A DNA stretch of 30,408 nt from an uncultured Candidatus Melainabacteria bacterium (GTDB lineage Bacteria; Cyanobacteriota; Vampirovibrionia; Gastranaerophilales; Gastranaerophilaceae). The DNA lies in contig CAKVLL010000021.1 in assembly GCA_934757255.1 (NCBI GenBank), positions 1 to 30,408 of the forward strand. The letters run 5' to 3'. Below, piece by piece: positions 23,121 through 29,572 of this stretch. The notes under the pieces are model-generated. The model saw nothing but the letters and a program-made list of their open reading frames with translations. It was not told the origin of the DNA and searched no databases. Positions within the stretch are counted from its first letter, which is position 1. Each line of letters begins with the position of its first letter. The position numbers and the translations under genes were made by a program.

Positions 23121-23543
23121 ATGTCTTGTGTATCATTTATGGGTGAATCAGCCGGAAGCTTTGCTTATAGGGGTGGTGAATCGGCAGGAAGCATTGGTGT
23201 AAATGATTTAAAACAATCTTCGCCAATTAGTTCTTATTCTATAGAAGTTCCTACGAAAGAATTGACTCGAGATGTTGTAAATTTTAGAGGAACTGAAGAA
23301 CGAGAAAAAAAAGCAAACTCTATTTGTAAAACTCTTGCCGGACTTGCAGTTACTACAGGAATTGTAATTGGTGGTTTAGCCTATGCTCATAAGGCTGGAT
23401 GGATTACAAAGATGGGTGATGGTAAATGTAAAGATTTATTGACAAAGTCTGCAAAAACTTGTAATGATTGGTGTATGCAATCAAAAGAATCAATTGTAAA
23501 AGCTTATAATAAAGTTAAAAATTATTTTACTAAGAAACCTTAG
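23121..23543 (+). CDS. Small membrane protein with NFRG motif, unknown function
   Basis: The 140-residue product starts at the ATG at 23121, chosen because GGAGG lies 7-11 bases upstream. An in-frame ATG at 23088 has no such site. The N terminus has a short internal repeat, GESAGS twice (GESAGSFAYRGGESAGSIG). Next comes DVVNFRGTEE, resembling the NFKG motif of the protein at 4661. One hydrophobic segment follows (TLAGLAVTTGIVIGGLAYAH), then a Lys-rich C terminus with several cysteines. No family is recognised. Its stop overlaps the stop of the convergent SpoIID-like gene. Confidence 0.7.
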   Translation: MSCVSFMGESAGSFAYRGGESAGSIGVNDLKQSSPISSYSIEVPTKELTRDVVNFRGTEEREKKANSICKTLAGLAVTTGIVIGGLAYAHKAGWITKMGDGKCKDLLTKSAKTCNDWCMQSKESIVKAYNKVKNYFTKKP

Positions 23544-24409
23544 TATTCATTTTTAATTCGTGCAAATTTTGTATTTGCATAAAAGTATTTTAGAATTTGA
23601 TATGCATTATAGCCTCTTTTAGCAAGATTATTTGCACCATATTGACTCATACCAACGCCGTGTCCATTTTTTTTAATCCCTTCGTCGAAAGAAGGGACAG
23701 ATTTTAAAAATGGCAAATCTTTTGACCAGACTTGACCACCGGTGTTTGTTCTACCTCCAGCAGAAGCAGAATAATAAGCGGGAACAATTTTTCCTTGGCA
23801 AACAAGAACAATATTTGCAGTTTCTGTAACGGCATCATTAGTGTTTGTTTTTTCGGCGCTGGCTCCGCCGTATGCTTGATCTTCTGGCGTATCTTTTAAG
23901 TCATAGCCGTATTTTGCGCGCTTGCCTTTGTTTGCAATGGCATAACTTCTGGCAGCTATAGCTTGTGCTTTATGTGCTTCGTGTTCCCAACTTGAAGGCA
24001 TTTCAGATGGTACAACACCTTGTAAATATTTTTCCATAGGAATGTCGTTTATTACGGTTAATCCGAGTCCATCGTTGATGACTTTAAAGTGGCCTCGATA
24101 CCATTTTCTTTTTACGCTAACAAAACCATTTGGTTCAGGTTTAATTACAATTTTGCTGGCATTGATTTTTTTCCATTGCCCATCAACTTTTATTGCAATT
24201 ATTCCACGATAGGGTTTCATTTCGTAGCCCTTCATTTTTTCCATCACGAAAATTAATTTGTTAGTGTCGCAGTTGATTATATCAGCTTTTGTAGAAGCGC
24301 CAATGAAAGTTTTATTGACATGCGTTTGCAGTCCTATTTTGATAGCATAGCAAGGACAACAAATACATACGAATAAAAAAAACAGTATTATCCCTCTTCT
24401 AATTCCCAT
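23540..24409 (-). CDS. SpoIID/LytB-domain cell-wall protein
   Basis: SpoIID-type proteins act on the glycan strands of peptidoglycan (lytic transglycosylase or amidase enhancer). Outside spore formers they are common in Cyanobacteria-like lineages. This 289-residue protein has a signal peptide (MGIRRGIILFFLFVCICC, Cys-rich end) and a beta-rich region. The SpoIID core follows: GVVPSEMPSSWEHEAHKAQA, ARSYAIANKGK, YYSASAGGRT and GHGVGMSQYGANNLAKRGY. All family motifs are intact. There is no ribosome-binding site; a TATAAT ends 7 bases before the ATG, suggesting a leaderless mRNA. Confidence 0.92.
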   Translation of the reverse strand: MGIRRGIILFFLFVCICCPCYAIKIGLQTHVNKTFIGASTKADIINCDTNKLIFVMEKMKGYEMKPYRGIIAIKVDGQWKKINASKIVIKPEPNGFVSVKRKWYRGHFKVINDGLGLTVINDIPMEKYLQGVVPSEMPSSWEHEAHKAQAIAARSYAIANKGKRAKYGYDLKDTPEDQAYGGASAEKTNTNDAVTETANIVLVCQGKIVPAYYSASAGGRTNTGGQVWSKDLPFLKSVPSFDEGIKKNGHGVGMSQYGANNLAKRGYNAYQILKYFYANTKFARIKNEY

Positions 24410-24416
24410 ATTGCAT

Positions 24417-24446
24417 ATTATACAACGGAGGAATTATTATTTACAA
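24417..24446 (-). promoter_or_regulatory. Promoter giving a probable leaderless SpoIID-like mRNA
   Basis: On the minus strand TTGTAA (complement of 24441-24446), 18 bases, TATAAT (complement of 24417-24422), then only ATGCAAT before the ATG at 24409. Transcription would start at or next to the A of the start codon. Confidence 0.65.
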
Positions 24447-24457
24447 TATTGAGTGAC

Positions 24458-24488
24458 AAAATCTCAAATAATTATTATTTGAGATTTT
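24458..24488. terminator. Strong hairpin terminator after the NarL-type regulator
   Basis: AAAATCTCAAATAA (24458-24471) and TTATTTGAGATTTT (24475-24488) form a perfect 14-bp stem with a 3-base loop. It has A/T runs on both sides. It lies 16 bases after the regulator's stop on the minus strand. Confidence 0.82.
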
Positions 24489-24503
24489 GCTTTATGTTTC
24501 TAT

Positions 24504-25163
24504 TTAAACTAGTCCTTCTTTTAGAGCTTTAACGGCGGCTTGTGTTCTATCATCTACAACGAGTTTTTGAATAATATTGCAAACGTGAGCTTTTGCTGTG
24601 TGCTCACTTATTGTAAGAGTTTGAGCTATTTGACTGTTAGATTGTCCATCAACAACTAGCTTAAGAACTTCATACTCTCTTTGGGTTAAATTAGAATGAT
24701 TTTCTTTAAATGCACTTCTTGAAACTTGGCGAGAAGGAATTACTCCGCAATTTTTATCTCTAATAAAAGGAACGACATGCGGATCAATCCACATTGCACC
24801 TTCTTTAACCATTCTGATTACACTCATCAAAAAATCGGTGCTTATGTCTTTAATTACATAAGCGCTTGCGCCTGCACTTAAAGAATTATTTAATTCACTT
24901 TCTGAGATATGAGAAGTTAACATAATAACTTTAATATTGTTATTGTGTTCTAAAATTTGTTTTGTTGCTTCTATTCCAGAAATATCAGGAAGCCCGATGT
25001 CCATAAGTACAATATTTGGTTTGATAAGTCTGGCTTTTTCTATGGCTTCTTTGCCATTAATGGCTTCTCCAATTGTTTCTAAATCAGGATAGTCGCAAAA
25101 TAATGATTTTATACCAATTCGCATTAATTTTTGGTCTTCAACAAGTAATATTTTAATTTGCAT
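24504..25163 (-). CDS. NarL/FixJ-family response regulator
   Basis: The 219-residue protein has a receiver domain (1-120) with Glu9/Asp10, phospho-acceptor Asp55 (IVLMDIGLPDISGIEA), Thr83 and Lys105. It ends in a LuxR-type helix-turn-helix (about 152-216; LTQREYEVLKLVVDGQSNSQ, then TISEHTAKAHVCNIIQKL). No histidine kinase is adjacent, though two are encoded elsewhere in the window. It follows the PilZ, 83-aa and TPR genes on the same strand with a 114-bp gap, and it ends at a strong terminator. Confidence 0.93.
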   Translation of the reverse strand: MQIKILLVEDQKLMRIGIKSLFCDYPDLETIGEAINGKEAIEKARLIKPNIVLMDIGLPDISGIEATKQILEHNNNIKVIMLTSHISESELNNSLSAGASAYVIKDISTDFLMSVIRMVKEGAMWIDPHVVPFIRDKNCGVIPSRQVSRSAFKENHSNLTQREYEVLKLVVDGQSNSQIAQTLTISEHTAKAHVCNIIQKLVVDDRTQAAVKALKEGLV

Positions 25164-25277
25164 AAAACCTCGCTTTCTTATGGAAACATTTTGTCCCAGA
25201 ATAATATTAGAATGTTTTATGCATAATAATAATCACTAATATTGAGCCTAAATTCCCTATTTTAGAATTAATTAAAT

Positions 25278-25742
25278 TTAGAAGTATTTTTTTAACGATT
25301 CTTGTAAATCTAAAATTTTTAAATGGTTTTCCAACATGGCTTGGTTTCGTCCTTCGTATGCGATGTCATAGTTGTCATTTTCATCAATTGCAAGATTAAA
25401 GTAGATGATTGCTTCATCTAGGTTTTCTTGTAGATAGTATGTCATACCGATAAGACTGTATTCAATTTCTTTTGAGTTTGAGTAATTGATAGCAGCTTTA
25501 TAGTATTCAATAGCTTTTTTGAAATTACCATTTGCTTGATTTATACATCCCAAACCTCGTAAGACAGTTGGATTTTTATTATCAATGTGATAAGCCTCTT
25601 CAAGGGTTGTGAGCCCTGATTTTAAGTCATACTTATCATATTCTTTTTTTGCTTTTGTGATAAGTTTGACTAATTTGATTTTGGCACTCATTCGTTGAAA
25701 AAAATCAGATATTTCATTTAGTTTTTGTATTTCTTCAGACAT
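25278..25742 (-). CDS. TPR-repeat protein
   Basis: The 154-residue protein consists largely of tetratricopeptide-like helical hairpins (about 35-135). Examples are SGLTTLEEAYHIDNKNPTVL, GLGCINQANGNFKKAIEYYK and DEAIIYFNLAIDENDNYDI. There is no signal peptide. Such proteins are scaffolds for protein-protein contacts. It lies 9 bases after the 83-residue gene and is part of the PilZ operon, so it may serve a c-di-GMP-dependent or surface process. The exact role is unknown. Confidence 0.82.
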   Translation of the reverse strand: MSEEIQKLNEISDFFQRMSAKIKLVKLITKAKKEYDKYDLKSGLTTLEEAYHIDNKNPTVLRGLGCINQANGNFKKAIEYYKAAINYSNSKEIEYSLIGMTYYLQENLDEAIIYFNLAIDENDNYDIAYEGRNQAMLENHLKILDLQESLKKYF

Positions 25743-25751
25743 AATATAATA

Positions 25752-26003
25752 CTACGAATCAGGCAACATAGAACTTATTTCTGCAACAATTCTTGAAATA
25801 TCCGGCCCACCGAAAATTGCCTCTAAAATAAGACTTGAATTGATAATTGTAGTTTCTCTATATTCCATTGTATCAATATCAATCACGTTAAATTCAATAT
25901 AATCTTCACCAACATAAGCAACTTTTCCATATTCTGCTCCAGTTGCCCATCTTAAAAATACATATTTTTGCTCAAAAACCTTTAATCTATTTACTAACTT
26001 CAT
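25752..26003 (-). CDS. Small beta-rich protein of unknown function
   Basis: The 83-residue protein has a pattern of short strands: KYVFLRWATGAEYGKVAYVG, EDYIEFNVIDIDTMEYRETT, then INSSLILEAIFGGPD. This resembles a small SH3- or Sm-like barrel, but no known family is clear. AAAGGTA precedes the ATG. It sits between the PilZ and TPR genes with short gaps (57 and 9 bases), so it probably works with them. Confidence 0.7.
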   Translation of the reverse strand: MKLVNRLKVFEQKYVFLRWATGAEYGKVAYVGEDYIEFNVIDIDTMEYRETTIINSSLILEAIFGGPDISRIVAEISSMLPDS

Positions 26004-26060
26004 CTAAATACCTTTGCCCGTGTATATATTATTATTAGTTTTAATTTTTATAAAGTCAAA

Positions 26061-26702
26061 TTAATTTAATCCTATTAAAAAGTTCTTTAAAACAGTTTCA
26101 TCTTCTAATGAAATTCCAATAAATTTGAAACTGTAAAGGATTTTTCCGTCATCAATAAGCAATTTTTCTCTAACAAATTTTGTTTCGACAACTAATTTAC
26201 CTTCTGAAAAATTGATAATGGTATTTTTAGGTAATTCTAGTGTAAGAATGCCAGATAGTTTTTTGTATATACTTGAAATGTCTTGTTGTACATAAAAAGC
26301 AACACCACCCAATGATAAATCTATTGTTGTTGCATTTATGGTAAAACCATCATTAAAAGTTATTGTTAATGGTAATTGAATTTCTTTTCGTGTACTCTGT
26401 CGTAATTGAATAAAATTCCATTTTTTAGGGATGCTGACCTCAAAAAGAACTTCATTTAATGAAACACTTGTATCAATTAGTGTTATTTCTGTTTTATAAA
26501 TCCCATCAATAGTATAAACATTTAGTTCAATAGGAGTTTTTCTTTTCGGTTTACTAAATTGTATAGGCAAATCTGTCGCAAAATAACATTCTTTGTTATC
26601 CATAAATCTTAGTTTTACGGCATATTTTTTTCTCATGCCATTATCTTTATATATAAGGTAAATTTTAGTAACGTTGGATTCTCTAAGTATGTTTTGTTGC
26701 AT
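26061..26702 (-). CDS. PilZ-domain protein
   Basis: The 213-residue protein has an N-terminal YcgR-N-like beta region (about 1-95) and a C-terminal PilZ domain with the c-di-GMP motifs: RQSTRKEIQLPLTI (RxxxR) and TIDLSLGGVAFYV (D-x-S-x-x-G). Both are intact, so second-messenger binding is likely. The ATG (26702) is preferred to an in-frame TTG two codons upstream, because GAGAGAA is then well placed. It heads a minus-strand group with the 83-residue and TPR genes. A TATAAT occurs upstream, but a -35 is unclear. Confidence 0.85.
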   Translation of the reverse strand: MQQNILRESNVTKIYLIYKDNGMRKKYAVKLRFMDNKECYFATDLPIQFSKPKRKTPIELNVYTIDGIYKTEITLIDTSVSLNEVLFEVSIPKKWNFIQLRQSTRKEIQLPLTITFNDGFTINATTIDLSLGGVAFYVQQDISSIYKKLSGILTLELPKNTIINFSEGKLVVETKFVREKLLIDDGKILYSFKFIGISLEDETVLKNFLIGLN

Positions 26703-26810
26703 GGTCAAATTCTCTCTAATATTTACAATTATAATATCACATTATAAGCAAGATAACAACTTTTGTTAATAGATTAAATTCTAAAGTAGAAAATTATTCA
26801 AGAAAACTAC

Positions 26811-26839
26811 TTGACCGTATTTAACACAAATGAGATAAT
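26811..26839 (+). promoter_or_regulatory. Promoter giving a probable leaderless ABC-permease mRNA
   Basis: TTGACC (26811-26816), 17 bases, GATAAT (26834-26839), then six bases (CAAGAT) before the ATG at 26846. No Shine-Dalgarno sequence fits. Transcription would begin at the start codon. Confidence 0.65.
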
Positions 26840-26845
26840 CAAGAT

Positions 26846-27718
26846 ATGAATTATTATAAAAAATATACACCTTATTTGTTTTTATTGCCTGCAGCTGCTG
26901 TCTTAATTGTGTTCTTTTTCATCCCATTTTTTCAAACTTTTGGGTTAAGTTTTTTTGATTATTCTTCAAGTATATATCACCCAACATTTAACGGAGTTGA
27001 TAACTACATAAAATTATTCAAAGAGCCGATTTTTTACAAAGTTATGTTTAATACGTTTATGTATCTTATAATAGCGGTTCCGTTTTTGGTAATTTTTCCA
27101 TTATTTTTAGCGATTTTAATAAATCAAAAAATTCGAGGAATTACGCTTTATAAAATATTACTCTATTTGCCTGTAATTGTTTCAATTGTTGTTGCTGCAA
27201 TTGCGTTCAAATGGCTTTATGCCGGACAAGGAATTTTAAACTATGTTTTAACTCTTTTTCATCTTAAACCTATTGGATGGCTTGTTGACCCGAGTTGGGC
27301 ACTATTTTCCGTTGCGATTGTTACAATTTGGAAAGGAATTGGTTACTATATGATGATTTATCTTGCATCTTTAATGAGTGTTCCGCAAGATTTGTATGAA
27401 GCTTGTGATATCGATGGGGCAAATTTTTTAACTAAACATTTAACAGTAACAATTCCGCATATAATGCCAACAATTGCACTGGTTTCAACTATAAGTACAA
27501 TTTCTGCAATGAAAGTTTTTGCGGAAATATATGTTATGACTAAAGGTGGACCTTTAAACTCGACAAAAACAATTGTTTATTATATTTACGAACGTGCATT
27601 CGAAAATCTTGATTTGGGCTATGCTTCGGCGCTTGCTGTTGTGCTTTTAATTGTTGTGATGATATTTTCTCTTATCAATATTTTATGTTTTGAAAAAAAC
27701 AAGTATGGAGATATTTAA
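26846..27718 (+). CDS. Sugar ABC transporter permease (MalF/UgpA family)
   Basis: The 290-residue inner-membrane protein has six predicted helices and the EAA loop that docks the ATPase (YEACDIDGANFLTKHLTVTI, about 184-203). SMKVFAEIYVMTKGGP-like and TKTIVYYIYERAFE segments are typical of the first permease of CUT1 sugar importers. A second permease (MalG/UgpE type), a binding protein and the ATPase would be expected, but none is in the window. The next gene is a glycosyltransferase whose ATG overlaps this stop by one base (TAATG), so the two are translationally coupled. Confidence 0.9.
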   Translation: MNYYKKYTPYLFLLPAAAVLIVFFFIPFFQTFGLSFFDYSSSIYHPTFNGVDNYIKLFKEPIFYKVMFNTFMYLIIAVPFLVIFPLFLAILINQKIRGITLYKILLYLPVIVSIVVAAIAFKWLYAGQGILNYVLTLFHLKPIGWLVDPSWALFSVAIVTIWKGIGYYMMIYLASLMSVPQDLYEACDIDGANFLTKHLTVTIPHIMPTIALVSTISTISAMKVFAEIYVMTKGGPLNSTKTIVYYIYERAFENLDLGYASALAVVLLIVVMIFSLINILCFEKNKYGDI

Positions 27719-28743
27719 TGAAAATATTGGTTGTTACAGATTTGTACCCAATTACGGATGACGAAAAGCACACTCCGCGGACGATTAAAGATTTTGTTGA
27801 TGGTTGGCAAGAATTAGGTCATGAAGTTCGTGTAATTAAACCAAATTTCTTATTCAATTCCTTTTTGAGGAAAAAGCCTTTTTACAAAAGTGGTATTTAT
27901 GAAAATGTTGAGAATATAAACTACTTTTTGCCATTTTTAGGGAATATTAAGCAAAAGATTAAAACAGAATTTACTCCTGATATTGTAATAGCGCACATGC
28001 CGAGTGGTGTGATTTTGGCAAATAAACTTAAATTGCCGTTTGTAGCCGGTGTACATGTTTCGGACTTAGAGGTTTTAACTAATCCGATTTATTCTATTTA
28101 TTTTAAGACGGAACTTGAGAAGGCTTATTCTAATGCAAAAAAAATTGCTTGCCGTTCAGAAGTTTTGAAGAAAAAGTTTTTGAAATTATATCCGCAGTAT
28201 GAAAATAAAACTTTTGTATGCTATTCAGGGATTGATTTCGAACCGAAAAAAAGAACTTGGACTCTACAAAAGCCGCCCAAAATATTGACTTGTGCGCATT
28301 TGATAAAACGTAAGAATGTGGATAAAGTTATAAAAGAATGCGAAAATCTTGATGTAGAATTAAGGATTATTGGAGAAGGAAAAGAGTTGAAAAACTTGAA
28401 GAAACTTTCTTTAAAACCAAAGTTTTTAGGACATCTTGCAAGGACAGAAGTTTTAAAAGAAATGCAAGATGCAGATATTTTTGCACTTCCAAGCGTAAAT
28501 GAAACATTTGGCATGGTGTATTTAGAAGCTATGGCATCAGGTTGTGTTACTGTGTGTTCTGAAAACGAAGGTGTTGCCGGAATTATAAAAGATAAAGAAA
28601 ATGGGTATTTTTGGCATGAAGGAATTATTAAAAAAATTATTTGTTCTGAAAATCAAAATGATATTTTAGATAAAAGTTATCAAACAATAAAAAAATATAC
28701 TATGAAGGAAGCTTGTAAAAATTATTTAAATCAAATTAAATAG
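27718..28743 (+). CDS. Glycosyltransferase family 4 type enzyme
   Basis: This 341-residue GT-B enzyme has an N-terminal domain opening KILVVTDLYPITDDEKHTPR, with VAGVHVSDLEV. The C-terminal domain contains KILTCAHLIKRKNVDKVI, LRIIGEGKEL, FLGHLARTEVL and ADIFALPSVNETFGMVYLEA. The last carries the E-x7-E nucleotide-sugar motif; GCVTVCSENEG follows. It is retaining GT4-like; donor and acceptor are unknown, with surface polysaccharide or glycolipid synthesis likely. Coupling to a sugar permease gene is unusual. Confidence 0.9.
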   Translation: MKILVVTDLYPITDDEKHTPRTIKDFVDGWQELGHEVRVIKPNFLFNSFLRKKPFYKSGIYENVENINYFLPFLGNIKQKIKTEFTPDIVIAHMPSGVILANKLKLPFVAGVHVSDLEVLTNPIYSIYFKTELEKAYSNAKKIACRSEVLKKKFLKLYPQYENKTFVCYSGIDFEPKKRTWTLQKPPKILTCAHLIKRKNVDKVIKECENLDVELRIIGEGKELKNLKKLSLKPKFLGHLARTEVLKEMQDADIFALPSVNETFGMVYLEAMASGCVTVCSENEGVAGIIKDKENGYFWHEGIIKKIICSENQNDILDKSYQTIKKYTMKEACKNYLNQIK

Positions 28744-28770
28744 TTTTGTTACTTTATTTTCTTTTTCCTC

Positions 28771-28835
28771 TTGATTTTTCTAAAAAAGAATGGTAGTATT
28801 AATGTGTTGCATTTGCAACATGTTGTAAAAATAAC
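28771..28835 (+). promoter_or_regulatory. marR promoter and MarR-type operator
   Basis: TTGATT (28771-28776), 17 bases, TAGTAT (28794-28799) with an upstream TG. The presumed start site falls on a 30-base sequence (28806-28835): GTTGCATTTGCAAC then ATGTTGTAAAAATAAC. This is two adjacent imperfect dyads of the GTTGy...AAC kind. Its reverse complement recurs over the tolC-like promoter. Autorepression by the downstream MarR protein is the natural reading. Confidence 0.72.
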
Positions 28836-28865
28836 ATATTATTAATAAAGGATAATTTAGAAAAG

Positions 28866-29321
28866 ATGCAGGAACATTTTACTAATACAATATTTTACCA
28901 AATAGAATTAACTGCTAAATACTGTAAACTTTTGGGTTCACAAGTGTTTGAAAAATATGGTACCGGAATAAGTTGTGAAGAATATTCAGTTTTGGACGTT
29001 CTTGCAAACAGCCCTAAAATGTGTCAGAGAGATTTGGCAAAAATTATTTTGAAAGACAGAGCTAACACTGGAAAGCTTTTAGATTCTTTAGAAAAACGCG
29101 GTTATGTAACAAGAACGCTTTCAATAAAGAATAATCGACCGGTAAAAATCGTTGAGATTACTGATGAAGGAGTTAAAAAAGCAAAAGAAGTTTTAGAAAA
29201 AATCAGACCACACTTTCAACATGTTATGGAAAAAATTAATAATAGTGACGTTGCAAGAGTTAGTGATTTGTTAAAAGAATTAAGAGAAATTTTAGACGAA
29301 ACATTGGAGATACAAATTTAG
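28866..29321 (+). CDS. MarR-family transcriptional regulator
   Basis: The 151-residue protein has the MarR winged-helix layout. An N-terminal dimerisation helix is followed by ISCEEYSVLDVLANSPKMCQ, the recognition helix region RDLAKIILKDRANTGKLLDS, and LEKRGYVTRTLSIKNNRPVK (wing). ITDEGVKKAKEVLEKIR and C-terminal helices complete it. MarR proteins usually repress efflux genes and release DNA on binding small aromatic ligands. It lies directly upstream of an EmrA-like adaptor gene, the normal emrRAB arrangement. The operator-like sequence before it also occurs at the tolC-like gene. Confidence 0.93.
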   Translation: MQEHFTNTIFYQIELTAKYCKLLGSQVFEKYGTGISCEEYSVLDVLANSPKMCQRDLAKIILKDRANTGKLLDSLEKRGYVTRTLSIKNNRPVKIVEITDEGVKKAKEVLEKIRPHFQHVMEKINNSDVARVSDLLKELREILDETLEIQI

Positions 29322-29324
29322 TAA

Positions 29325-29550
29325 AAGGGAATAAGGTAATAGGGGAATAAGGGAATAAGAGATTTAAAAAATATTTTAAATAAAATGCGTACAATAAAAG
29401 GGTAAACAGATTGCCACAAAAATCTCACGATTTACTCGCAATGACAATTTAAGCGACGAAGCAAACCACAATATATCCTGAAAATTGAGCGCAGAGAACA
29501 ACTAAAAATTAATACCACTTATTCCCTTATTGCCCTATTACCTTATTCCC
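29325..29550. repeat. Heptad-armed inverted repeat, GGAATAA type, with nested insertion
   Basis: The left arm (29325-29360) reads AAGGGAATAAGGTAATAGGG then GAATAAGGGAATAAG. The right arm (29518-29550) is CTTATTCCCTTATTGCCCTA then TTACCTTATTCCC. The core has AATGCGTAC near its left end and TTAATAC at its right end, as in the 1351 copy. The total is 226 bp because a different repeat sits inside (29407-29469). It lies between marR and the adaptor gene and would be part of their transcript. Confidence 0.82.
29407..29469 (-). repeat. CATTGCGAG-type dispersed repeat nested in the core
   Basis: On the minus strand this contains TTGTCATTGCGAGTAAATCG, then TGAGATTTTTGTGGCAATCT. ATTGC/GCAAT are complementary ends, with GCTTCGTCGC beside them. 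Short palindromic repeats beginning TCATTGCGAG and ending GCAATC are widespread in many bacterial genomes; this looks like one of them. Confidence 0.5.
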
Positions 29551-29572
29551 TAACAAAACGAAAGGCAAAAAA

